Shown here: piece after piece, positions 1 through 11,300 of the stretch
Layout: each line of letters starts with the position of its first letter
Numbering within the stretch: position 1 is the stretch's first letter
NCBI RefSeq assembly: GCF_040954835.1
Contig: NC_090709.1
Span: 39,094,276-39,158,275 of the forward strand
DNA: 64,000 nt
Origin: Lepisosteus oculatus
Lineage: Eukaryota > Chordata > Actinopteri > Semionotiformes > Lepisosteidae
Direction of reading: 5' to 3'
Position numbers and translations under genes: made by a program
The notes under the pieces: model-generated
The model's input: the letters and a program-made list of their open reading frames with translations, nothing else
What the model was told of the DNA's origin: nothing
The model's database searches: none

Positions 1-15
1 ACAGGAGACAGGAGA

Positions 16-215
16 CACTGTCCTCTTGAAGAAGCCCTTACAGCCCTCACAGCTGTACACACCATAGTGCTTCCCTGAGGGAGAGGAGACACACTCCTGA
101 GACAGGAGACACACTCACTCACACACTGCTCTCCTGCAGGGACAGGAGACAGGAGACACTGTCCTCTTGAAGAAGCCCTTGCAGCCCTCAGAGCTGTACA
201 CACCAAAGTGCTTCC
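16..215 (-). pseudogene. rxrb: Two truncated tandem copies of the start of rxrb DNA-binding-domain exon
   Basis: On the minus strand two copies, 141 bp apart, each show a splice acceptor (CTCTCCCTCAG) followed by about 57 nt of the exon that continues from CAICGDRSSG. The left copy (16-74) reads [18 protein letters not shown], the second half of zinc finger 1. The right copy (157-215) reads [18 protein letters not shown], so a zinc-binding Cys is Ser and Tyr is Phe. Both leave the receptor sequence at the same place, just after KRT, where a real exon should continue. The functional exon therefore probably lies beyond the left edge and these are duplicated acceptor-plus-exon-start pieces. The left copy could be part of the real exon if the assembly is wrong here. 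Confidence 0.75.
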
Positions 216-239
216 CTGAGGGAGAGGAGACACACTCCT

Positions 240-840
240 GAGATAGGAGACACACTCACACACTGCTGGCTGTCCAGAGAGGACAGGCTCAGTGACCACA
301 GCCTGGATACACACACTGGACACAGGCAGACCAGGCTGTCCAGAGAGGACAGGCTCAGTGACCACAGCCTGGATACACACACTGGACACAGGCAGACCAG
401 GCTGTCCAGAGAGGACAGGCTCAGTGACCGTAGTCTGGACGGACACACTGGACACAGGCAGACCTGGCTGTCCAGAGAGGACAGGCTCAGTGACCGCAGC
501 CTGGACACAGACCTGGCTGCCCATAGAGGACAGGCTCAGTGACCACAGCCTGGACACACACACACTGGACACAATGCAGACCTGGCTGCCCAGAGAGGAC
601 AGGCTCAGTGAGCACAGCCTGGACACACACACTGGACACAGGCAGACCTGGCTGTCCAGAGAGGACAGGCTCAGTGAGCACAGCCTGGACACACACACTG
701 GACACAGGCAGACCTGGCTGTCCAGAGAGGACAGGCTCAGTGACCACAGACTGGACACACACACTGGACACAGGCAGACCTGGCTGTCCAGAGAGGACAG
801 GCTCAGTGACCACAGCCTGGACACACACACTGGACACAGG
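240..840 (+). repeat. 66-bp minisatellite derived in frame from a retroposon ORF
   Basis: About nine units of about 66 bp. One frame stays open and reads units such as HSLDTHTGHRQTWLSREDRL. The last unit runs directly into the retroposon-type sequence at 841, which continues with DRLCSHC, so the array looks like an expansion of 22 codons of that ORF. It lies in an intron of rxrb, antisense to it. Confidence 0.7.
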
Positions 841-1275
841 TAGACCTGGCTGCCCAGACAGGACAGGCTGTGCTCCCACTGCCAGTGGGGAGAAATAGAG
901 ACAGAGGTGCACTTCCTACTGCACTGGGACAGATACTCTGGGATTAGAGAAACATTCTTCCCTAAACTCAGAAACCTAATCCCAGAGTTCCCACCCCTGC
1001 CAGAATCCCAGCGGGTCCCGATCCTACTGGGAGAGGGCGGAGGGAACTCCGCTGAACTGGCGGCCCAGTGTGTGATCTCCTGTCCCAGCCAGAGCCCCAG
1101 TGAGCCTGTCTCCCAGTCCTGCTCCTGTCTAGATGGAGAGACCGGAGGACCGTGTCTGTACTGTAAATGTCTGCAGCTCTGTGTTCCATGTTAACTGTAT
1201 GTGTTTTGCTGTGGCAACACTGACTGTACTGACTTCACGCCAGTAAAGCGCCTTGAACTGGACTGGACTGAGCTG
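841..1275 (+). mobile_element. Non-LTR retroposon 3' end (C-terminal part of RT-type ORF and tail)
   Basis: The plus-strand translation DRLCSHCQWGEIETEVHFLL followed by HWDRYSGIRETFFPKL matches the Cys/His-containing C-terminal tail seen in many fish LINE-type reverse transcriptase ORFs (C-x2-C, then H-x4-C; here the last Cys is Trp). The reading frame later passes an ordinary stop, and the block ends with CCAGTAAAGCGCCTTGAACTGG and short ACTGG-type repeats, typical of a LINE 3' end. No RT catalytic region is present, so it is a 5'-truncated dead copy in an rxrb intron. Confidence 0.6.
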
Positions 1276-1341
1276 ACGGCACAGGAGAGAGAGAGGAGAG
1301 ACAGGAGAAGGAGAGGAGACTCGGACAGGGCGCTCTCTCAC

Positions 1342-4300
1342 CTGAGGAGCGGTCCCCACAGATGGCACAGAGGCGCTTCTGGGACATCATGGGCCCGGGG
1401 CTGTGAGCCGACATGGGCTTCAGGCCGAAGGGAGGCTTGACGTCGTCGGAGCTGGTGACCGTGTGCAGCCCAGACATGGACACTGTGGAGTTAATCTGAC
1501 ACAGAGACACAGGGGTTCATACACTGACTGGACACTCCAGGACATGAACACTGCACTGAGAGAGAGAGGGGTTCATACACACACACTGACTGGACACTCC
1601 AGGACATGAACACTGCACTGAGAGAGAGAGGGGTTCATACACACACACTGACTGGACACTCCAGTACATGAACACTGCACTGAGAGAGAGGGGTTCATAC
1701 AGACACACTGACTGGACACTCCAGTACATGAACACTGCACTGAGAGAGAGAGGGGTTAATACAGACACACTGACTGGACACTCCAGTACACTAACACTGC
1801 ACTGAGAGAGAGAGGGGTTCACACAGACACCCTGACTGGACACTCCAGTACATGAACACTGCACTGAGAGAGAGAGGGGGTCACACAGACACACTGACTG
1901 GACACTCCAGTACATGAACACTGCACTGAGAGAGAGAGGGGTTCATACACACACACTGACTGGACACTCCAGTACATGAACACTGCACTGAGAGAGAGGG
2001 GGGTTCATACACACACACTGACTGGACACTCCAGTACATGAACACTGCACTGAGAGAGAGAGGGGTTCATACAGACACACTGACTGGACACTCCAGTACA
2101 TGAACACTGCACTGAGAGAGAGAGGGGTTAATACAGACACACTGACTGGACACTCCAGTACATGAACACTGCACTGAGAGAGAGAGGGGTTCATACAGAC
2201 ACACTGACTGGACACTCCAGTACATGAACACTGCACTGAGAGAGAGAGGGGTTCACACACACACACTGACTGGACACTCCAGTACATGAACACTGCACTG
2301 AGAGAGAGAGGGGTTCATACAGACACACTGACTGGACACTCCAGTACATGAACACTGCACTGAGAGAGAGAGGGGTTCATACAGACACCCTGACTGGACA
2401 GACTGGGAGGGAGCCCCACTCACCTGCGGGCTGCTGATAGGGCCATACCCCACGCTGGGGGTGCCGGGAACGCAGGGCGACCCCAGCGAGGAGCTGATGA
2501 CGGAGAAGGGGGACCCCAGGCTGCTGATGGGCGAGTTGACCGCCGTCGTCATGGGGGGCAGGGGCGTCATGGCGGCGGCCGGGGGGGCCAGCGAGGGGGA
2601 GCGCTGCGCTGAGGGGGGGGAGGAGACGGAGGAGCTGTCGGGACTGCGGGAGTCTGAGGGAGAGGATATCAGCTTCAGCAACGCGGCCGGGCTGCTTGTT
2701 CCCCACCCCCACCCCCCTCTGTGTACAGAAGAGCCTCCTGTCCTGACTGGAGGAGCTCACCCAGCTGTGTCTGGAGAGAAGCCAGGGTATCGGCTTCAAC
2801 CACAGGGCTGGGCAGCCTGTTCCCCACCCCCACCCCCCTCTGTGTACAGTAGAGCCTCCTGTCCTGACTGGAGGAGCTCATCCAGCTGTGTCTGGAGAGA
2901 AGCCGGGGTATCGGCTTCAACCACAGGGCTGGGCAGCCTGTTCCCCACCTCCACCCCCCTCTGTGTACAGCAGAGCCTCCTGTCCTGACTGGAGGAGCTC
3001 ACCCAGCTGTGTCTGGAGAGAAGCCAGGGTATCGGCTTCAACCACAGGGCTGGGCAGCCTGTTCCCCACCTCCACCCCCCTCTGTGTACAGAAGAGCCTC
3101 CTGTCCTGACTGGAGGAGCTCACCCAGCTGTGTCTGGAGAGAAGCCAGGGTATCGGCTTCAACCACAGGGCTGGGCAGCTTGTTCCCCACCCCCACCCCC
3201 CTCTGTGTACAGAAGAGCCTCCTGTCCTGACTGGAGGAGCTCACCCAGCTGTGTCTGGAGAGAAGCCAGGGTATCGGCTTCAACAGCAGGGCTGGGCAGC
3301 TTGTTCCCCACCCCCACCTCCCTCTGTGTACAGAAGAGCCTCCTGTCCTGACTGGAGGAGCTCACCCAGCTGTGTCTGGAGAGGAGCCAGGGTATCGGCT
3401 TCAACCACAGGGCTGGGCAGCCTGTTTCCCACCCCCACCCCCCTCTGTGTACAGTAGAGCCTCCTGTCCTGACTGGAGGAGCTCACCCAGCTGTGTCTGG
3501 AGAGGAGCCAGGGTATCGGCTTCAACCACAGGGCTGGGCAGCCTGTTCCCCTCCTCCACCACTCTCTGTGTACAGAAGAGCCTCCTGTCCTGACTGGAGG
3601 AGCTCACCCAGCTGTGTCTGGAGACTGTGACACTCCCACTTGGAGCTACACTGTAGCTGTGTGTCTCCAGCACTGCACAGGCTGACAGGCTGAGAAACAC
3701 AGACTGACAAGACAGGCAAGAGAGACAGACCGACACTGGCAGGGGGAGAGACAGAGACACAAACAAGACAGGCAAGAGAGACAGACCGACACTGGCAGGG
3801 GGAGAGACAGAGACACAAACAAGACAGGCAAGAGAGACAGACCGACACTGGCAGGGGGAGAGACAGAGACACAAACAAGACAGGCAAGAGAGACAGACCG
3901 ACACTGGCAGGGGGAGAGACAGAGACACAAACAAGACAGGCAAGAGAGACAGACCGACACTGGCAGGGGGAGAGACAGAGACACAAACAAGACAGGCCGA
4001 GAGGCAGACCGACACTGGCAGAGGGAGAGACAGAGACACAAACAAGGCAGGCCAGAGAGACAGACAAGACACTGGCAGAGGGAGAGATAGCGACAGACAG
4101 AGACACACGGACGGGCTGAGAGACAGACCGAGAATCAGACAGACAGGCGGGTCTATAAACGCCCGCAGACAGACAGAGAGAGACTCAGACAGACGGCCTG
4201 GTCTGTATCCGCTTACAGACAGACGGGCCTGGCTATAAATACCCACAGACGCGCTGCCTGCGCTCCGAGTGAAGACCCACGGCGGCCAGAAAACACGAGT

Positions 4301-4438
4301 GATTCCCCACAGCCCGCGGCGGCAGCACACGCTCGCACGCCCAGCCCACTCCCCGACGTGAAACACAAGCGGCTCAAAACAAATATACCCCCCGACATGA
4401 CGATTTCCAACCGTCCTCTTACCTCTACTGTCGCCCAT
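1342..4438 (-). CDS. rxrb: Retinoid X receptor beta, N-terminal exons (partial, continues off left edge)
   Basis: Nuclear receptor that binds 9-cis retinoic acid and partners many other receptors. Three coding exons on the minus strand: 4423-4438 (MGDSR, ends phase 1), 2424-2653 and 1342-1495. Joined, they start MGDSRDSRSPDSSSVSSPPS, pass through SPISSLGSPFSVISSSLGSP and QINSTVSMSGLH and end in KRLCAICGDRSSG, the first two zinc Cys of the DNA-binding domain. This is the A/B domain, 133 codons plus one base. It closely resembles fish rxrb as I know the family. Splice sites are GT-AG and phases agree. Intron 1 is filled by 121-bp and 56-bp arrays and intron 2 by a 62-bp array. The rest of the DNA-binding domain and the ligand-binding domain are outside the window. 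The upstream CpG island (about 4440-5580) is its likely promoter. Confidence 0.95.
1497..2400 (-). repeat. 62-bp minisatellite filling rxrb intron 2
   Basis: About 14 units. On the minus (sense) strand each unit has CCCCTCTCTCTCTCAG followed by TGCAGTGTTCATGTACTGG. The array starts about 25 bases after the exon 2 donor and its last unit merges into the acceptor of exon 3. Same family as the arrays at 17566, 18535, 29060, 37575, 40785 and 50390. Confidence 0.9.
2685..3630 (+). repeat. 121-bp tandem repeat, about 8 copies (rxrb intron 1)
   Basis: Units read CTGTGTACAGAAGAGCCTCC through to GGGCTGGGCAGCCTGTTCCC and run of C. The same unit recurs at 18970, 31085, 33055 and 39885, always on the plus strand whatever the host gene's direction. 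It resembles an interspersed fish repeat (GCTTGTTCC-ACACCCCCAC-CTCTGTGTA) that has become tandem. Confidence 0.9.
3690..4095. repeat. 56-bp minisatellite
   Basis: Six to seven units containing GACAGACCGACACTGGCAG and GACAGAGACACAAACAAG. Lies in rxrb intron 1. All three minus frames are open through it, which is a by-product of composition. Confidence 0.85.
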
Positions 4439-4439
4439 G

Positions 4440-5580
4440 GCGGACGCCTGGGCCTCTGTGGTGGCGGGGGGGCGGCGGCGGCGACAGTCCGATCAGGGCG
4501 CCTCGGCTCCCGGCCGGCGACTCAACTCCAGCCCGAGGCCTCACTCGGGCCTCCGGGCCAAAGCTCCCAAAACACGGGTCTGGGCGCTTGCGTCTCAGGA
4601 ACTCCCAAGACCCTCCCCTCGTCGACAAGTCGAACTCTTTCAAATTAAAAGAATAAACGAGGGGCTAAAAAAACGCCAATAACAACAAGAACAACAACAA
4701 CACTCCGACTCCGAAAGCCAGTGAGCTGGGAGAGCCGAGCTGTCGAAGTTTCCAGACCTTCGCCGCCGCCGAAGCCAAACGGAAAACAACAACAGCAGCA
4801 GCAGCAGCAAAATCGAAGCGTTTTCACCCACGGAGAGAGGGCCAGAAAGTGCAAAAAAACAAACAAACCCCACAACAAAAACAGTCAATTAAACTGGAAA
4901 TAAAAGTGAACCAGCGCTGGTATTTCCCGAACTCGCAGGGGGAGAAAGGGAGAGAGAGAGAGACTCGCTGTGCACCGCTGCCAGTCAGAGTAAGTCAGAA
5001 AAACACACACGCGAGAAAACAAAAAACACGAGTGGAAAATCCACGGGCCCCCCCCCCGCTTTTGCGCTGGAATAAAATAACCCCCCGCAGCCTACGAGGG
5101 CATTAGAGCGGAGGAAGAGCATAAAATAGAGAAGTCGGACCCGATCCTGACTCTACGTCCCCTCTCCTCTCTCTCTCTCCCCTCCTCCTCTCATCTCATC
5201 TCGCTTCCTTTGCTCCTGTTCTGCATTTTAAACGCAAGAGGCGCTGCTCGGGCAACTGCAGCCATTTTGGCTCCGCCGCACGTTGGAGGGGGGAGGGGGA
5301 AGGGGTAGGGGGGCGGGGCCGGCGGCGCCAGGCGAGGGAGGCCGGAGCCAAAATGGCGGACCGCGGGGCAGCCAGTTTCCGCTCGCAGGGAGGGAGACTC
5401 AGCCGCCTCCTTCCTCCCCTCACCCCACTACAACCCGACCAGTCTCCCCACCGCCGCCGGGTCGAGCACAGCCCTCCGTCTTCGAGCTCCTGGCGGCGTC
5501 CGTTTGTGTTAAATCCGTTGGTCCGCTGTTGTTTTGATTCTCGTACAGGAAGCGTAGGCTCTCCCTCCTGCACGGTTTCA
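4440..5580 (-). promoter_or_regulatory. rxrb: CpG-rich rxrb promoter and 5' UTR region
   Basis: GC- and CpG-rich sequence directly upstream of the rxrb start codon. It has two inverted YY1-type motifs, CAGCCATTTTGGC near 5259 and CCAAAATGGCGGAC near 5348. A 77-codon plus-strand ORF begins at the second motif (5353) but resembles no family I recognise. No TATA box is evident. The exact transcription start cannot be read from the sequence. Confidence 0.5.
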
Positions 5581-5861
5581 CTGTGACCCCTGTTGTGTTA
5601 TTCCCTTCCACCCGGGAGAAAGAACTGTGTGTTTTGTTGCAGTTGCAGTTGCTGGAAGGGCAGGCGGGGAGAGGGATCGAGCCCCAGCACAGCCCCGAGC
5701 AGAAAGAGGAGGTGCCACAAACACACACACGGACGGGCGGGCTGGCTGCAGGGCCTTACGTAGACACTCGAGCCGAAGGCTGACTCTCATCCCGGGGTCA
5801 GAGTTGGCAGAGCTGACGGTGAGGGAGCTGCACTGCATTTTAATTTCGTTTTAAAGACGAT

Positions 5862-5895
5862 TTTATTGAAGTCAAAGAGTTTTATTGGCACTCAC
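5862..5895 (-). terminator. Candidate polyadenylation signals (minus strand)
   Basis: Two ATTTTATTG/GTTTTATTG blocks read AATAAA on the minus strand, just past the 5900-7090 array. They could serve slc39a7 if its 3' UTR includes that array; the signal at 7163 is the nearer alternative. Confidence 0.3.
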
Positions 5896-5904
5896 TGCCA
5901 GGCA

Positions 5905-7090
5905 AACCTGGAGCGGATCAGACTGCTGCACACTGGGAGTCTGACAGCACTGTCACACCTGGAGCGGATCAGACTGCTGCGCACTGGGAGTCTGACAGCA
6001 CTGTCACACCTGGAGCGGATCAGACTGCTGCGCACTGGGAGTCTGACAGCACTGTCACACCTGGAGCGGATCAGACTGCTGCGCACTGGGAGTCTGACTG
6101 ACAGCACTGTCACACCTGGAGCGGATCAGACTGCTGCGCACTGGGAGTCTGACAGCACTGTCACACCTGGAGCGGATCAGACTGCTGCGCACTGGGAGTC
6201 TGACAACACTGTCACACCTGGAGCGGATCAGACTGCTGCGCACTGGGAGTCTGACAGCACTGTCACACCTGGAGCGGATCAGACTGCTGCGCACTGGGAG
6301 TCTGACAACACTGTCACACCTGGAGCGGATCAGACTGCTGCGCACTGGGAGTCTGACTGACAGCACTGTCACACCTGGAGCGGATCAGACTGCTGCGCAC
6401 TGGGAGTCTGACTGACAGCACTGTCACACCTGGAGCGGATCAGACTGCTGCGCACTGGGAGTCTGACTGACAGCACTGTCACACCTGGAGCGGATCAGAC
6501 TGCTGCGCACTGGGAGTCTGACAGCACTGTCACACCTGGAGCGGATCAGACTGCTGCGCACTGGGAGTCTGACTGACAGCACTGTCACACCTGGAGCGGA
6601 TCAGACTGCTGCGCACTGGGAGTCTGACAGCACTGTCACACCTGGAGCGGATCAGACTGCTGCGCACTGGGAGTCTGACTGACAGCACTGTCACACCTGG
6701 AGCGGATCAGACTGCTGCGCACTGGGAGTCTGACTGACAGCACTGTCACACCTGGAGCGGATCAGACTGCTGCGCACTGGGAGTCTGACTGACAGCACTG
6801 TCACACCTGGAGCGGATCAGACTGCTGCGCACTGGGAGTCTGACAGCACTGTCACACCTGGAGCGGATCAGACTGCTGCGCACTGGGAGTCTGACTGACA
6901 GCACTGTCACACCTGGAGCGGATCAGACTGCTGCGCACTGGGAGTCTGACTGACAGCACTGTCACACCTGGAGCGGATCAGACTGCTGCGCACTGGGAGT
7001 CTGACTGACAGCACTGTCACACCTGGAGCGGATCAGACTGCTGCACTGTCACACCTGGAGCGGATCAGACTGCTGCGCACTGGGAGTGCG
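5905..7090. repeat. About 48-52-bp minisatellite, roughly 24 copies
   Basis: Units of CACCTGGAGCGGATCAGACT and GCTGCGCACTGGGAGTCTGA, differing mainly by an extra CTGA in some copies. Highly homogeneous, so recently expanded or homogenised. No gene here. Confidence 0.9.
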
Positions 7091-7162
7091 TTATACCACA
7101 GACCTGCGTATAGGTAAAACGACAATAACCTCGTACAACCAAGAACTATTCTTCTGTGACAT

Positions 7163-7168
7163 TTTATT
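7163..7168 (-). terminator. slc39a7: Polyadenylation signal, probable slc39a7 3' end
   Basis: TTTATT on the plus strand is AATAAA on the minus strand, about 1.2 kb beyond the slc39a7 stop codon, next to a poly-T run on the plus strand. Confidence 0.45.
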
Positions 7169-7534
7169 CTTTTTTTTTTTTTACAAAAGAAAAGAAAAGT
7201 AATTCACACCATCCAAAATGAAATAAAACCATGAGGCTAAAGACGAGCTAGTCAGCCACTTCTCTCTCTCTCTCTCGCCCCTGAGGGGGCTGGAATGGGC
7301 TGAGGGGGACGGGACCCCCCTCTCTCACACAGAACCCCACGACGGCCCCCAGCTGGCAGCAGTGCACTGTGGGCAGGGGTGTGGTGAGCATGTGACAGAC
7401 ACGAGGGCTCCGACGTTACCGGGGCAACCAGACCGGTACTTCCTGTCTGTACACACGGGTGTGTCTGCACACACTCACACACACACACAGGGCACAGCCC
7501 GAGATGCACACCTTACGGAGAACTGTGAAGAGAG

Positions 7535-8150
7535 GGCTGTCCACTCCTGGTCCTGGAGGGGTCAGTCAGTCAGTGTGTGTCCACTCCTGGTCCTGGAGGG
7601 GTCAGTCAGTGTGTGTGTCCAGTCCTGGTCCTGGAGGGGTCAGTCAGTGTGTGTGTCCAGTCCTGGTCCTGGAGGGGTCAGTCAGTGTGTGTGTCCAGTC
7701 CTGGTCCTGGGGGGGTCAGTCAGTGTGTGTGTCCAGTCCTGGTCCTGGGGGGGTCAGTCAGTGTGTGTCCAGTCCTGGTCCTGGGGGGGTCAGTCAGTGT
7801 GTGTGTCCAGTCCTGGTCCTGGAATAGTCAGTCAGTGTGTGTGTCCAGTCCTGGTCCTGGAGGGGTCAGTCAGTGTGTGTGTCCAGTCCTGGTCCTGGAG
7901 GGGTCAGTCAGTGTGTGTGTCCAGTCCTGGTCCTGGAGGGGTCAGTCAGTGTGTGTGTCCAGTCCTGGTCCTGGAGGGGTCAGTCAGTGTGTGTGTCCAG
8001 TCCTGGTCCTGGGGGGGTCAGTCAGTGTGTGTCCAGTCCTGGTCCTGGGGGGGTCAGTCAGTGTGTGTGTCCAGTCCTGGTCCTGGAATAGTCAGTCAGT
8101 GTGTGTGTCCAGTCCTGGTCCTGGAGGGGTCAGTGTGTGTGTCTGCAGTC
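7535..8150. repeat. About 36-38-bp minisatellite in slc39a7 3' UTR
   Basis: About 16 units of CCAGTCCTGGTCCTGGAGG and GGTCAGTCAGTGTGTGTG. It lies between the slc39a7 stop codon and the poly(A) signal. Confidence 0.85.
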
Positions 8151-8339
8151 ATGACACTGTGACCTCTGACCCCAAACACTGGAACACTGGCACCCCCCCG
8201 GCACTGAGCCCCCCAGAAGACAGACAGACCGTGACCTCAGAAACGACAACTAAAGAAGTAACAAAAATAATCCTCCTCCTCCCCCTCCGGTCAGTCTGTG
8301 CTCAGCGCTCCCGCGGGTGGGCCGCGGTACCCCCCCCCC

Positions 8340-11300
8340 TCACTCGTACTCGGCGATCAGGACCATCATGCCCACCCCGAACAGCAGCGCCAGCACCTCC
8401 AGCAGGGACTGGGCCGGGCCGGCCTGGCCCAGCAGCAGCTCGGGCAGCACGGTCACCGTGGCGATGTACACGAAGCCCCCCGCGGTGAAGGGCAGGACCC
8501 AGGCGGTCGCCGTGGCGCCCGCGCCCTCGGCCAGCAGCGAGCAGGCGGTCCCCGCCAGCGCCCCCAGGGCGGTCAGCAGCTGCAGCAGCATGGCCTGGAC
8601 ACAGGGGGAGAGGGCACGGCGGTCAGCGGAGGGGAGACAGAGAGACAGAGTGGACAGCGGACAGTACCTTCCTCTTGGTGCAGCCCGACTGGACCAGGAT
8701 GGCAAGAGAGAGACGGGGGACAGGGGACAGGGGACAGTACCTTCCTCTTGGTGCAGCCCGACTGGACCAGGATGGCGAGAGAGAGAGTGGACAGTGGACA
8801 GTGGACAGGGGGACAGCGGACAGTACCTTCCTCTTGGTGCAGCCCGACTGGACCAGGATGGCGAGAGAGAGAGTGGACAGTGGACAGGGGGACAGCGGAC
8901 AGTACCTTCCTCTTGGTGCAGCCCGACTGGACCAGGATGGCGAGAGAGAGACAGGGGACAGCGGACAGGGGGACAGTGGACAGGGGGACAGTGGACAGTA
9001 CCTTCCTCTTGGTGCAGCCCGACTGGACCAGGATGGCGAGAGAGAGAGTGGACAGTGGACAGGGGGACAGCGGACAGTACCTTCCTCTTGGTGCAGCCCG
9101 ACTGGACCAGGATGGCGAGAGAGAGACGGTGGACAGTGGACAGGGGGACAGCGGACAGTACCTTCCTCTTGGTGCAGCCCGACTGGACCAGGATGGCGAG
9201 AGAGACAGTGGACAGCGGACAGTGGACAGTGGACAGGGGGACAGTGGACAGTACCTTCCTCTTGGTGCAGCCCGACTGGGCCAGGATGGCGAGAGAGAGA
9301 GTGGACAGGGGGACAGTGGACAGTGGACAGTGGACAGGGGGACAGTGGACAGGGGGACAGTGGACAGTACCTTCCTCTTGGTGCAGCCCGACTGGACCAG
9401 GATGGCGAGAGAGAGAGTGGACAGCGGACAGTACCTTCCTCTTGGTGCAGCCCGACTGGACGAGGATGGCGAGAGAGAGAGTGGACAGTGGACAGGGGGA
9501 CAGTACCTTCCTCTTGGTGCAGCCCGACTGGACGAGGATGGCGAGAGAGAGAGTGGACAGTGGACAGGGGGACAGTACCTTCCTCTTGGTGCAGCCCGAC
9601 TGGACCAGGATGGCGAGAGAGAGAGTGGACAGTGGACAGGGGGACAGTGGACAGGGGGACAGTGGACAGTACCTTCCTCTTGGTGCAGCCCGACTGGACC
9701 AGGATGGCGAAGTCTCCGATCTCGTGTGGGACCTCGTGCAGCAGGATGGTCACCGTGGTGACAACCCCCACCGCGGGGCTGATCAGGAAGGACGCCCCGA
9801 TGGCCAGCCCGTCCGTGAAGTTGTGGGTGAAGTCGGCCGCCAGGTTCAGGTACCCCGAAACCTTGATATCTGTACAGGCAGAGAGACAGGCTCAGACGCC
9901 CCGAAACCTTGATATCTGTACAGGCAGAGAGACAGGCTCAGACGCCCCGAAACCTTGACATCTGTACAGGGAGAGAGACAGGCTCAGACGCCCCGAAACC
10001 TTGACATCTGTACAGGGAGAGAGACAGGCTCAGACGCCCCGAAACCTTGACGTCTGTACAGGCAGAGAGACAGGCTCAGACACCCCGAAACCTTGACGTC
10101 TGTACAGGGAGAGAGACAGGCTCAGACGCCCCGAAACCTTGACGTCTGTACAGGCAGAGAGACAGGCTCAGACGCCCCTAAACCTTGATATCTGTACAGG
10201 GAGAGAGACAGGCTCAGACACCCCGAAACCTTGACATCTGTACAGGGAGAGAGACAGGCTCAGACACCCCGAAACCTTGATATCTGTACAGGGAGAGAGA
10301 CAGGCTCAGACACCCCAAAACCTTGACATCTGTACAGGGAGAGAGACAGGCTCAGACACCCCGAAACCTTGACATCTGTACAGGCAGAGAGACAGGCTCA
10401 GACACCCCGAAACCTTGACATCTGTACAGGGAGAGAGACAGGCTCAGACACCCCTAAACCTTGATATCTGTACAGGGAGAGAGACAGGCTCAGACACCCC
10501 GAAACCTTGACATCTGTACAGGGAGAGAGACAGGCTCAGACACCCCGAAACCTTGACATCTGTACAGGGAGAGAGACAGGCTCAGACACCCCGAAACCTT
10601 GACATCTGTACAGGCAGAGAGACAGGCTCAGACACCCCGAAACCTTGACATCTGTACAGGCAGAGAGACGGGCTCAGACACCCCGAAACCCCATTATCTG
10701 TACAGAGAGACAGAAGCCCATGAACACACCGCGAGACCAGCTTCCACAGACTGTCCCTCAAGTACCTGTCTGTCTCTCCACCTCCTGCTCCTTCCTCTGC
10801 TCCTGGGCCTGGCTGTCGGTCTTCCTCTGCCTCACCCCCTCCTGCTCAACCCTCCCCCCCTTCTCCTCCGGCTTCTCCGGCTTCTCCGGCTTCTCCGGGG
10901 CTCCTGGGGGGAGAGAGGGACAGTGAGAGAGAGGGACCGGGAGAGAGAGAGAGGGGGAGAGGGGACAGTGAGAGAGAGGGGACAGGAGAGAGAGGGGGAC
11001 CGGGACAGGAGAGAGAGGGGGAGAGGGGACAGTGAGAGAGAGAGAGGGGGAGAGGGGACAGTGAGAGAGAGGGACCGGGAGAGGGGACAGTGAGAGAGAG
11101 GGACCGGGAGAGAGAGAGAGAGGGACCGGGAGAGAGGACAGTGAGAGAGAGGGGACAGGAGAGAGAGGGGGAGAGGGGACAGTGAGAGAGAGGGGACAGG
11201 AGAGAGAGGGGGACCGGGAGAGAGAGGGACCGGGAGAGAGAGAGGGGACCGGGAGAGAGAGAGGGGACCGGGAGAGAGAGAGGGGACCGGGAGAGAGAGA

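Noticed and set aside
4721-4903. Polyglutamine ORF (QQQQQQQQ)
   Set aside because: A short CAG/CAA tract in the rxrb upstream region with no gene context on the plus strand.
5353-5586. 77-codon plus-strand ORF beginning MADRGAASFRSQ
   Set aside because: Its ATG is inside a YY1-type motif of a CpG island; no recognisable domain and no splice or promoter support.
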